Assembly (NCBI RefSeq): GCF_002877365.1 | Contig: NZ_MCWZ01000268.1 | Span: 1 to 64,000 of the forward strand | DNA: 64,000 nucleotides | From: Vibrio sp. 10N.261.55.A7 | GTDB lineage: Bacteria; Pseudomonadota; Gammaproteobacteria; Enterobacterales; Vibrionaceae | Reading direction: 5' to 3' | In this document: positions 1-7,633 of the stretch, in pieces | How positions within the stretch are numbered: position 1 is the stretch's first letter | Layout of the letters: every line of letters begins with the position of its first letter | Notes under the pieces: generated by a model | Seen by the model: only the letters and a program-made list of their open reading frames with translations | Told to the model about the DNA's origin: nothing | The model's database searches: none | Program-made: the position numbers and the translations under genes

Positions 1-115
1 TATTGATATTAAACGTTTTAGGTGTTTTTAAAAAAGACAAAAATCGATATATTTCGTCAATTACTTGTATTGTGATGATAGGATTGATGAATATTAAGGG
101 TGTGAGGAACAAATA

Positions 116-1651
116 TTGAGTCGTTTTTTTATCGTACAGCTGTTAACCATCGTGTTGCTGCTCTTTTATTCTGTTCCCAATTATCTCATGCCGATGTTCG
201 AGCCTGTTTGGTTGCAGCCTGCGATGGTTAAATTCCAGACACTTAGAAGCCAAGGGGTGGCAACGCTATTGGCTGAGCAATTGAATGCCCATTCAACGAA
301 TGAACAATCAACCCCAGTAAGTTTGGATAATTTCCCTTATTTAGTTGAGATGAAAAGATTCAACGACCTCAATCTGACTGGCGCTGAAGTGAGCCTACTG
401 AAAGAAGACGGTTTCATGGTCGACCCTGAATCGCTTAATTCTTATAAAATCGTGGATGCAGAACGAGTACTGGTCATCGGTAATCCTGATATTCCCAAGA
501 CATCGTCGATGTCGTACGCGCAACGAGAAATCATGGGGACGGTTTTTTTATTAACGCAGCGGTTTGAGCAGACACCGATGGATCAATGGAACGAATTGGC
601 CGAAGAGTTGACGGTTCATTTTCGTTACCCAATAGACATCCAATCATTCGATGAGATCGTCTTATCGAGTGAACAAAAGGAGCGACTTAAGCAAGGAGAA
701 CTCATGACAGAGCTGGTGCAAGGAGATCATGAGTATGGCTCAGGCATTGATCGCTTTTATCAACAATTGTCAAATGGGCGTGTTTTGGTTGGTGGCCCGA
801 TTGCACCCTTCATTTCAGATAAGTTAGCGATTGGAATAACCTCAGTTTTACTCGCGCTAGGTTTGTTCAATGCTTTGATGTTGATTTTGTGGCTGTTACC
901 TACCTGGCGCACTGCGAAATGTCTGGATCTTGCGACGAAACGGATCAGTGAGCAAATCTATACCAGTCGAATACCCATCTTATTTGCCAGTTTGCTCAAT
1001 CCCCAAGCACGAACCTTTAACAAAATGGCAGACAGAACTGAGCAGCTTTTTCATGACAACCAGCAGCTAATTTACACTTTTTCTAATGCTTTGAGTCAAC
1101 CCGTTGATGAAATTGAGCATCAATTAGATCTCTACAAAAAAGAGGTAGGGAATGAAGATAGGCTCGATCAAATGGAGCTTCTGCTTAACGATATGCGCGA
1201 TTTGACGTCATTGATTTTACTGATCGGGAAATTTAACCGAGAAAAAGATAATAGCCACCGCGTAACGATTGAACTGAGTGACTGGATTAATAGAAAAATA
1301 GCACACTGGCAGATTAGGCTTGATAGGGAAGTGACGCTTGTCGACCTCTCTGAGAAACAGTATTTTTCGAGCATGCAGACCTGTATCGACCCTTACTTCT
1401 TCGAGCAGGCCATTTTGAGCCTGTTGAGTATTGCAAAACCTTCGCCATACCCACTTGAGCTTTATGTGACGGCTAATCTCACACATACACAAATTAAGGT
1501 GTACCAATGTGAAGAGAGAGCCGACACTGACACGCTGAAGGGTATGAATGAGGAGTTTCTTTTTTTGCTTGCTCAACATTACAAAGGGCAAGTATTACAT
1601 GATCATTTGAATTGCTCAGTCATGTTGGAGGTGCCCAATGTTCTTTCGTAA
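116..1651 (+). CDS. Degenerate RstB-like sensor protein (pseudo-histidine kinase)
   Basis: A 511-residue inner-membrane sensor with one membrane segment at about residues 4-24, a periplasmic domain, a second membrane segment at about 236-262 and a HAMP-like linker ending in FNKMADRTEQL. It aligns by eye with the next gene along its whole length, but where that protein has the SHELRTP phosphorylation box this one reads SNALSQP, with Asn at about residue 324. The N, G1 and G2 ATP-binding boxes are also unrecognisable. Autophosphorylation is therefore unlikely; a role as a partner or ligand sensor for the downstream kinase is inference. The start is TTG with GAGGA just upstream. Its last 14 bases overlap the next start, which suggests translational coupling. 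There is no frameshift or internal stop, so it is a degenerate protein rather than a broken gene. Confidence 0.8.
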   Translation: MSRFFIVQLLTIVLLLFYSVPNYLMPMFEPVWLQPAMVKFQTLRSQGVATLLAEQLNAHSTNEQSTPVSLDNFPYLVEMKRFNDLNLTGAEVSLLKEDGFMVDPESLNSYKIVDAERVLVIGNPDIPKTSSMSYAQREIMGTVFLLTQRFEQTPMDQWNELAEELTVHFRYPIDIQSFDEIVLSSEQKERLKQGELMTELVQGDHEYGSGIDRFYQQLSNGRVLVGGPIAPFISDKLAIGITSVLLALGLFNALMLILWLLPTWRTAKCLDLATKRISEQIYTSRIPILFASLLNPQARTFNKMADRTEQLFHDNQQLIYTFSNALSQPVDEIEHQLDLYKKEVGNEDRLDQMELLLNDMRDLTSLILLIGKFNREKDNSHRVTIELSDWINRKIAHWQIRLDREVTLVDLSEKQYFSSMQTCIDPYFFEQAILSLLSIAKPSPYPLELYVTANLTHTQIKVYQCEERADTDTLKGMNEEFLFLLAQHYKGQVLHDHLNCSVMLEVPNVLS

Positions 1652-3257
1652 TCTATTGATTCAGCTCGTTCTGATTGTGTCGCTTTCTGCGTTTATCAGC
1701 TTTACTTTCCTTCTTCCCACCCTCAATTCACTTTGGCGATCTTATTCTGGGACTGCTCAAGAGATAGAAGCCTATCGATCTGCGGGCGTTGTTCATTTAT
1801 TGAAGGATTACCTAACCTCGATTGAAAAGGATAAACAGGCGGAAGCATTGGCTGGGCTGAAAAAACAATTCTACTCTTCGATGGTGCTGAAAGATAAAAC
1901 TCTGTTAGCTCTTACAGACCAGCAATCTCAACGATTAGCGAAAGGAGAATCACTTTATGATACAAGTTCATCGAAGCTTTACCACCAAATTGACGATGCG
2001 GGTACGACGTTAGTCATTGATGATCTCGATACTGCAGCCCCTATTCATCGAACGCCCCAAAAAGACGAGATCAGTGCTGTTTTTAATCTCATTACTCAAG
2101 ATTTAATGTCAGTAAAATCAACGCATTGGCCCGACAGAGTGTCAGAAATAAATGATTACTTTTCCGTCTCGATTGAAATGATGACGCTCAATGATGAGCG
2201 ATTTTCACAACGTCAACGTGATGCTCTAAGTCGTCATGAACTGGTGTCTGAATACCTAGACCCGATGGATCAGAGTGATATACCAGAATATATTTTTCAG
2301 AAAATGCCCAATAACGACAGTGTTATTGTGATTGGGCCGCTAAACAGTCTAATCGAAGAAATCATCAATGAACCATTATTGGTGCGTTTTGTCCTTCTTT
2401 TCGGGTTGTCGATATTCTTACCCTTGATCCTTTGGTTGCATCCATCGTGGACGACATCTTTTTCTTTGCTCAAAGCGACAAAACGTTTTGGTGATGGCAA
2501 CTTGTCTAGCCGTGCTGATATCGTAAAAGGCAGTAACCTAAATGGTCTAGCGACGACTTTTAACAAGATGGCGAAAAAAGTTGAAACACTGTATGAGAAC
2601 AATATATTGCTAAACAGTGCGGTATCCCATGAGTTGCGAACACCTCTGACGAGAATGGAATTCTCTATTGAATTGCTCAGATCACCATTGGCAAAAAATA
2701 AAGAGAAACAGATACACCGCATTGAAAATGCCATATCAGAACTGAGAGTCATGTCGGAAGAAATGGCGTTATACGCGCGTTTTGACCAAGAGCGACCTGA
2801 CTTTACGTTGGAGTCTACGGAGCTGACTTCTTGGTTTGATCGTATCAGTGAAGAGTGGGTGGGTGGTAAACCTGAAGTCGCTATTAGGGTAGACCATTTA
2901 TCGGGAGCGATTCATCTCCCTATCGAATCGTTCTACTTTCGAAGAATGATTGATAACGTGGTAAGAAACGCGAGTAAATACGCAGATAAAACCATTAATG
3001 TCTACACGCAGGTACTGAATGGGCAGTGCTGTATTACCGTTGAAAATGACGGTGTGACAATTGATGACGAATATAAAGAAAAAGTGTTTGAACCCTTTTT
3101 TCGATTGGATCACTCTCGTTCTAGGAACTCTGGCGGAACGGGATTAGGCCTGGCAATTGTGAAGCAAATTGTAATCTGGCATCATGGAAATGTATGGATT
3201 GAGGATGGTCCATCAGGGGGCGTAAGTGTTAAGATTACACTTCCCTTCAAAGTGTGA
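1638..3257 (+). CDS. RstB-like sensor histidine kinase
   Basis: A 539-residue membrane histidine kinase. It has an N-terminal membrane segment (about 5-27), a periplasmic sensor of some 220 residues, a second membrane segment (about 249-268), a HAMP region (KATKRFGDGNLSSRA) and a DHp box SHELRTPLTR with His at about 331. The ATPase domain has an N-box Asn near 444, ENDG for G1, and GGTGLGLAI near 499-507. The segment from LPLILWLHPSW to FNKMAKKVE resembles E. coli RstB closely, but the periplasmic part is about 100 residues longer than in RstB. The SD GGAGGT lies inside the end of the preceding gene. It should phosphorylate the response regulator encoded directly downstream. Confidence 0.88.
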   Translation: MFFRNLLIQLVLIVSLSAFISFTFLLPTLNSLWRSYSGTAQEIEAYRSAGVVHLLKDYLTSIEKDKQAEALAGLKKQFYSSMVLKDKTLLALTDQQSQRLAKGESLYDTSSSKLYHQIDDAGTTLVIDDLDTAAPIHRTPQKDEISAVFNLITQDLMSVKSTHWPDRVSEINDYFSVSIEMMTLNDERFSQRQRDALSRHELVSEYLDPMDQSDIPEYIFQKMPNNDSVIVIGPLNSLIEEIINEPLLVRFVLLFGLSIFLPLILWLHPSWTTSFSLLKATKRFGDGNLSSRADIVKGSNLNGLATTFNKMAKKVETLYENNILLNSAVSHELRTPLTRMEFSIELLRSPLAKNKEKQIHRIENAISELRVMSEEMALYARFDQERPDFTLESTELTSWFDRISEEWVGGKPEVAIRVDHLSGAIHLPIESFYFRRMIDNVVRNASKYADKTINVYTQVLNGQCCITVENDGVTIDDEYKEKVFEPFFRLDHSRSRNSGGTGLGLAIVKQIVIWHHGNVWIEDGPSGGVSVKITLPFKV

Positions 3258-3282
3258 TGTTATGGGCTAAGTGGAAGTATCA

Positions 3283-3981
3283 ATGAACCGTCAAAGTATT
3301 CTAGTTATTGAAGATGATATCGATATCGCAGAGTCGATATGTGACTACTTACAGCAAGAAGGCTTTAATGCGGTATATGAAGCGAATGGACTGCTGGCCG
3401 AGAAGAAAATATTGTCGGATCAACCTTCGCTAGTTTTACTCGATGTGATGCTACCAGGTAAAGACGGTATGAGCATTTGCCGCGATGTTCGTCCTTTTTA
3501 CAGTGGCTATATCCTGATGTTCACAGCCAAAGAAGATGACATTGACCAAATCGTTGGGTTAGAGGTTGGCGCAGACGACTACTTGATAAAGCCAGTGAAA
3601 CCTCGACTTCTGTTAGCCAAAATTAAGGCTTTCTTGCGCCGAAGCACATCCATTCCTGCTCAATCCACTCAGTCACTGATCCAGTTTGGATCGTTGTCGA
3701 TAGATTCGGTCAATCGCACCGTCACTCTAAGTGAAACAGACGTAAGCTTAACGAGTGCAGAGTTTGATTTGTTGGAAATTCTAGCCAAAAATGCAGGTCA
3801 GGTTCTATCAAGAACTCAGATTTCTATTGAATTGTTTGGTAGAGATTTTGACGGTTTAGAGAGAGGGATTGATAACAGAATTAGCCAGCTAAGGAAAAAA
3901 CTCCAAGATACCGATCATGTGAGTCCAAGGTTTAAAACCATTCGAAATAAAGGGTATGTACTGGCCCCAGGGGCCTGGTAA
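3283..3981 (+). CDS. RstA-like OmpR-family response regulator
   Basis: A 232-residue transcription factor. The receiver domain (about 1-118) carries the acidic pair E10/D11/D12, the phosphorylation site D54 in LLDVMLPGKDGMSICRD, and the conserved Lys in LIKPVKP. The C-terminal winged helix ends RNKGYVLAPGAW, very like E. coli RstA (RNKGYLFAPHAWE). The ATG at 3283 was chosen because GGAAG lies five bases upstream; an in-frame GTG at 3271 has no such site. It is the third gene of the operon with the two RstB-like sensors. Its targets are not shown by the sequence; the repeat upstream of the small ORF at 4567 is one candidate. Confidence 0.9.
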   Translation: MNRQSILVIEDDIDIAESICDYLQQEGFNAVYEANGLLAEKKILSDQPSLVLLDVMLPGKDGMSICRDVRPFYSGYILMFTAKEDDIDQIVGLEVGADDYLIKPVKPRLLLAKIKAFLRRSTSIPAQSTQSLIQFGSLSIDSVNRTVTLSETDVSLTSAEFDLLEILAKNAGQVLSRTQISIELFGRDFDGLERGIDNRISQLRKKLQDTDHVSPRFKTIRNKGYVLAPGAW

Positions 3982-4366
3982 GAGTTAGATAGAATCAATT
4001 GATTTTGCTGCGTGCATAGCTTTTCAATCAGCGAATTCTCTTGCTTGGGTGTTGACCAAGTCAATGAGGTGAGCGCTTCGGCCGCCGTTGTAAGCTCTGT
4101 ATCAAGGTTTAAGCTCGCTGCTTTCTCTGCTGTACTCGATGTCTCTGCTTTTAGGTCCAGCAGTTCTCTGGTCTCTTTTGACTCTTTTGTTATTTGTCGA
4201 GTCATCGCTTCTTCAAGCGCTTGTATTTTTCCCAACACTTCCGTGTGGTGCTTATCAGTGTTATCAGCCTGTCAGTAGCCATTTCACCGTTTTCTATCCA
4301 GCGAATTGGAAGTAGGTAAAAACCCTTATGAATAGCAAATCTTGCTGCAGCTATTGAAGAAGTGCA
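3915..4366 (-). pseudogene. Decayed reading frame of unknown family
   Basis: From the minus strand, 4238 to 3918 encodes a Glu/Ala/Lys-rich helical stretch (GKIQALEEAMTRQITKES, then a Ser/Thr/Leu-rich part). The same frame continues upstream only to a stop at 4274-4272. The next frame over is open from 4366 to about 4260 and reads FYLLPIRWIENGEMATD, so one frameshift near 4260-4275 would join the two. The 3' end runs 67 bases into the response regulator gene on the other strand. No family was recognised. It could be a gene remnant or chance open frames in AT-rich DNA. Confidence 0.3.
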
Positions 4367-4532
4367 TCAATACACGATTATTTTCATTTTTATATTTAAG
4401 AGAGTTAGCGTGGTGGTCGTAACGGTTTTGGGTCAAAAATGCGACAGCGAGAGAAAAAATTACAATGAATTAAGTCACTGTCATAAAAAGTTAATCTTAA
4501 TATGGTTGAGAAGTTTTCCGAAATTCATCATA

Positions 4533-4550
4533 TTGTAATGGTCTTGTAAT
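4533..4550 (+). promoter_or_regulatory. Direct repeat TTGTAAT, 11-bp period; candidate operator
   Basis: Two perfect copies of TTGTAAT start at 4533 and 4544, exactly 11 bp apart, ending 16 bp before the ATG of the small ORF at 4567. OmpR-family regulators typically bind tandem half-sites with this spacing. An isolated CTGTCATAAAA, which matches one half of a Pho box, lies at 4478-4488. Which regulator binds is unknown. Confidence 0.35.
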
Positions 4551-4566
4551 AAAACTCGGAGTGTCT

Positions 4567-4668
4567 ATGGAACATCAAGAAATGATTCAACCAACAAATT
4601 TAGGCGTTGTTAGCCGTACGTGTCTCTTTGCACTATTTTCTATCGCTGCCGTTCTGATTGCGATCTAA
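4567..4668 (+). CDS. Putative 33-residue single-span membrane peptide
   Basis: ATG at 4567 to TAA at 4666-4668 encodes 33 residues: a polar N-terminus (MEHQEMIQPTNLGVVSRT) followed by one hydrophobic helix (CLFALFSIAAVLIAI) that runs to the C-terminus. CGGAG sits seven bases before the ATG. A possible promoter is TTGAGA (4506-4511), 17 bp, CATATT. It is the only credible coding unit in the 1.3 kb between two two-component operons, and small membrane peptides are known to tune sensor kinases in enterics (for example SafA, MgrB). No homologue was recognised and expression is unproven. Confidence 0.5.
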   Translation: MEHQEMIQPTNLGVVSRTCLFALFSIAAVLIAI

Positions 4669-5253
4669 TTGCTCAAGTTTTCATTAGCAAAATCAACGTT
4701 GTAAAGAACGTGGTAAAGATAAGGAGAAGCCTATTATGAATGTTTGATCATTTTAGGTATCTTCTCTCCAAGTCTCCAAGTCTCCAAGTTTGTATTTCGT
4801 TTCGCTCATACACCTCCGTTTCCTCCTACTGATAATGCTTCTAACCAAATAGCTCGATATAAGAACCCGACAAAATGGTAAAAGATCAAGCCATTACAAT
4901 TATCTTCAAAGTAGATCCATCTTCTCAATTTCATTCGTGCTCAGAGTTTCTCATTTTTGTCCCGACAAATGCTTTTTGATGAAGTAACAGCCAGAAAAGC
5001 GATGGGTTAATGTTCACTAAGGTGCGAGTTCTCCTATATATCCTGGGTGTAAGTGCCTATTTCATATATGAAAAAAGGGCTTAGTTGAATCATTGATTTT
5101 ACTTTAGGCGGGTATAGTTCCATCATTAAAGTGAGCTGTTAGCTTGATGGTAAGTGGTAGGTTAGAGATGTGATCCGTATCTGTAACGCAATCAAACTTT
5201 ATAGAAATATCAATAAGTGATGAGCGGTCTAATCTATACACTACGTAAAACTT
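4669..5253. other. Intergenic stretch without recognised gene
   Basis: AT-rich DNA between the small peptide ORF and the GltR-like regulator. It holds a short tandem repeat, three copies of TCTCCAAG at 4765-4788. An unsupported 34-codon frame at 4875 lacks a ribosome binding site. Nothing else was recognised. Confidence 0.5.
4765..4788. repeat. Three tandem copies of an 8-bp unit (TCTCCAAG)
   Basis: Three perfect head-to-tail copies of TCTCCAAG. It lies outside any gene. Slippage-prone microsatellites of this size can vary in copy number between strains. Confidence 0.7.
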
Positions 5254-5273
5254 TTGTTGACCTTAGGTAACAA
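5254..5273. promoter_or_regulatory. Near-palindromic operator candidate before the GltR-like gene
   Basis: The 20 bases TTGTTGACCTTAGGTAACAA form an inverted repeat with one unpaired G, ending two bases before the ATG at 5276. A close relative occurs at 7491-7510 upstream of the sugar-binding protein gene. Placement over the ribosome binding site would suit autorepression. The binding protein is inferred, not shown. Confidence 0.4.
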
Positions 5274-5275
5274 AG

Positions 5276-6001
5276 ATGCGAACAAAAATGCATATCCTCG
5301 TCGTCGATGATGATTTGGAGATTCGCGAGTTATTAGAAGAATATTTAAATAAATCAGGGTTCTTGGTTTCTACTGTCGAAGATGGTGAAAGCCTGCATGC
5401 GTATATTGAGAATGAGGGATACCCTGATCTGATCTTGCTTGATGTAATGTTGCCTGGCGATGATGGCTTCTCTCTTTGCCAGCAGTTACGTCGAACCTCT
5501 ACGGTGCCCATTATTATGCTGACCGCGGTGTCGGATGAGACCGACCAAATTATTGGGTTGGAGATAGGTGCGGATGATTACATTGCCAAGCCGTTCAATC
5601 CAAGGCAGTTGATCGCCCGTATAAAAGCAGTGCTAAGACGAGTGCAGAGCAGTGAGCCTGCGTCTGAGGCCGTTTCAAAATCGATATCATTCGGTGACTG
5701 GGTGTTAGACACGTTAGCGCATCGAATTGAGAACATGGTGACTCAACAATCACACGATTTATCAGGCAGTGATTTTTCAATGTTGATGCTATTTCTCAGT
5801 CGCCCTAATGAAGTGCTTGATCGTGACACCATATCCATCGCCACGCGGGGGCGTGAGTCACTGCCTTTCGAGCGAGGTATTGATGTGCAGTTAAGTCGAT
5901 TGCGTAACCGTTTGGGAGACAGTGCCAAATACCCACACTACATTAAAACCATGAGAGGCAATGGTTACATTCTTGCTGTGCCTGTTCATCACGAAAGTTA
6001 A
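5276..6001 (+). CDS. gltR: OmpR-family response regulator, GltR-like
   Basis: A 241-residue regulator with a receiver domain (D11-D13 acidic pocket, D56 in LILLDVMLPGDDG, the conserved Lys in IAKPFNP) and a winged-helix DNA-binding domain ending IKTMRGNGYILAVP. It precedes a sensor kinase and then a four-gene GtsABCD-like sugar importer. That is the order found for GltR-GtrS and the glucose transporter in Pseudomonas, where the pair controls glucose uptake; the same role is inferred here. The ATG at 5276 has only a weak upstream site (TAGGT), and Met5 is an alternative start. Confidence 0.8.
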   Translation: MRTKMHILVVDDDLEIRELLEEYLNKSGFLVSTVEDGESLHAYIENEGYPDLILLDVMLPGDDGFSLCQQLRRTSTVPIIMLTAVSDETDQIIGLEIGADDYIAKPFNPRQLIARIKAVLRRVQSSEPASEAVSKSISFGDWVLDTLAHRIENMVTQQSHDLSGSDFSMLMLFLSRPNEVLDRDTISIATRGRESLPFERGIDVQLSRLRNRLGDSAKYPHYIKTMRGNGYILAVPVHHES

Positions 6002-6034
6002 AGGTGTCGCCTTTTTCGACAATTAGAGACAGTT

Positions 6035-7480
6035 ATGGGTTTAGAACAACGCGTAAAACCAAATTCACTTGTGGCGAGAACGTTGTTGCTGACGTTGTTA
6101 GCCGTCGTTATAGCGCAGGGTATTGCCACTTCTATTTGGTATTCTGAATCGAAACAGAAAGAGATAGAAGGGATACATTCTGCTTCTTCGAGTATGGCAA
6201 CGATGTTTGCCTCAACCGTGACCTTTTTCCAATCTCTTCCCTTTAATTATCGCCACATCGTGCTTGACCAGATACGAAATATGGGTGGAACGCGATTTTT
6301 TGTTTCGTTCAACAAAGAAAAACTGACGGTCGACCCCATCCCTAATACTCGCTTAAAGCTGACTTCTGTGAACGCGGTGACAGAGGTTCTTGAAAGTAAG
6401 CTCAATAAGGTGGCATCTGTTTCCGTTGATTTTTCGCGCCCAGAGCATTTAAGGTTGCTCAAAAATGACATCTACTTGAGTGATTTACCTAAGTCTTGGG
6501 CTCACCATACCCTAACGCTGGGTTCTATTAAGCCGCCTATTCTGGTGGTGCAGATTGAACTTGCGACGAATGAATGGCTCTACATTGCAGCCTTGCTTCC
6601 TGCCCCTTACGTCACACTGGATGATACGATTTTGGGTCGAGAGCAGATTATCTTCTTATTACTGTCTACCTTTATCTTGCTGTTATTGACTTATTTGCTT
6701 GTGAAGCGGCAGGTCAAACCCCTTAAAAGGTTGGCAAAAGCCGCTAACGAAATGAGCATGGACATCGATCAGCCACCGTTAAAAGAAGAAGGCGCGAGTG
6801 AACTGGTGACGGCGACTCGTGCGTTCAATCGCATGCAAAGTCGAATTCGTCGTTACGTATCCGATCGAGAGCACCTTTTTTCTGCCATATCCCATGATCT
6901 TAAAACACCGATTACTCGTCTTCGTTTACGCGCAGAACTACTTGAAAGTGATATGAAAAGAAATAAGTTCAATAAAGACTTGGATGAGTTGGAAATCATG
7001 GTGAAAGGCGCTCTGCAGTGCGTCAGAGATACCGACCTGCATGAAAATAACGCCCATATTGAAATAGCAGAAGTGATTCAGTCTGTGATTGAGGTGCATA
7101 ATCAACATGAAGAGAAAGTGACTTTCTATCCGATTGAGTTGAGGCCTATTGTGGCAAAACCGCTGGCGATTAAGCGTGTGCTGACCAATATCATTGATAA
7201 CGCCGTAAAGTATGGCCAAAGGGCTGAGGTAGTCACAATACAAACCGCAGAGTGGATAAAAATAGTGGTCACTGACCAAGGCAAAGGAATACCAGAAAAC
7301 AAGCTTGAAGCCGTATTTGAACCCTATTTCCGCATTGCAACAGATGACAGTGGGCATGGCCTTGGCCTAGGTATTTGTCGAAATATACTCCACGGACATG
7401 GCGGAGATCTCATAATTAGCAATGATGTAAAAGGCGGGTTAAAAGCACAAATCTATATACCACGAGGGTTAGAAGCTTAA
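6035..7480 (+). CDS. gtrS: Sensor histidine kinase, GtrS-like
   Basis: A 481-residue inner-membrane kinase. A membrane segment at about 14-31 is followed by a periplasmic sensor of about 170 residues and a second membrane segment near 205-224 (IIFLLLSTFILLLLTYLLV). Then come a HAMP domain, the H-box SAISHDLKTPITRL (His at about 287), the N-box IIDNAVKYG, G1 TDQGKGIP and G2 GHGLGLGICRN. All catalytic boxes are intact. It lies 33 bp behind its regulator and 153 bp before the sugar-binding protein gene. In Pseudomonas, GtrS senses 2-ketogluconate and 6-phosphogluconate; the ligand here is unknown, and the symbol is given on gene order and family only. Confidence 0.75.
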   Translation: MGLEQRVKPNSLVARTLLLTLLAVVIAQGIATSIWYSESKQKEIEGIHSASSSMATMFASTVTFFQSLPFNYRHIVLDQIRNMGGTRFFVSFNKEKLTVDPIPNTRLKLTSVNAVTEVLESKLNKVASVSVDFSRPEHLRLLKNDIYLSDLPKSWAHHTLTLGSIKPPILVVQIELATNEWLYIAALLPAPYVTLDDTILGREQIIFLLLSTFILLLLTYLLVKRQVKPLKRLAKAANEMSMDIDQPPLKEEGASELVTATRAFNRMQSRIRRYVSDREHLFSAISHDLKTPITRLRLRAELLESDMKRNKFNKDLDELEIMVKGALQCVRDTDLHENNAHIEIAEVIQSVIEVHNQHEEKVTFYPIELRPIVAKPLAIKRVLTNIIDNAVKYGQRAEVVTIQTAEWIKIVVTDQGKGIPENKLEAVFEPYFRIATDDSGHGLGLGICRNILHGHGGDLIISNDVKGGLKAQIYIPRGLEA

Positions 7481-7490
7481 TGTAACAAAC

Positions 7491-7510
7491 TTGTTACCTT
7501 GAGGTTACGG
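7491..7510. promoter_or_regulatory. Operator candidate matching the one at 5254
   Basis: TTGTTACCTTGAGGTTACGG has the same TTGTT-ACCTT-AGGT core as 5254-5273, with the internal G shifted. It is preceded by GTAACA-AACT-TGTTAC (7482-7497), a perfect 6-bp inverted repeat that shares its right arm. It lies about 125 bp before the sugar-binding protein start, a position suited to activation or repression by the GltR-like regulator. Confidence 0.4.
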
Positions 7511-7572
7511 TTTGTTTCAGAGTTTTTGAATGAGTTGGATAGACTCAATAGTGTTCGGGCATGAATGCTCGT

Positions 7573-7604
7573 TTACTTAAGTTAAGTAACACTCTTGAAG
7601 AGTG
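7573..7604. repeat. Two adjoining perfect inverted repeats in the gtsA upstream region
   Basis: TTACTTAA-G-TTAAGTAA (7573-7589) is directly followed by CACTCT-TGA-AGAGTG (7590-7604). Both are perfect and end 29 bp before the gtsA ATG. They could be operators or, if transcribed, mRNA hairpins in the leader. The 1-base spacer of the first favours a DNA site for a dimer; the 3-base loop of the second could form in RNA. Confidence 0.6.
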
Positions 7605-7633
7605 ACGTCTAATCCAATACATGGAAGATAAAA

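Noticed and set aside
4012-4278. 88-codon plus-strand open frame
   Set aside because: Ser/Val-rich composition, no ribosome binding site, and it is the complement of a more protein-like minus-strand frame.
4875-4979. 34-codon frame starting ATG-GTA-AAA
   Set aside because: No ribosome binding site and no recognisable helix or motif; chance frame in AT-rich DNA.
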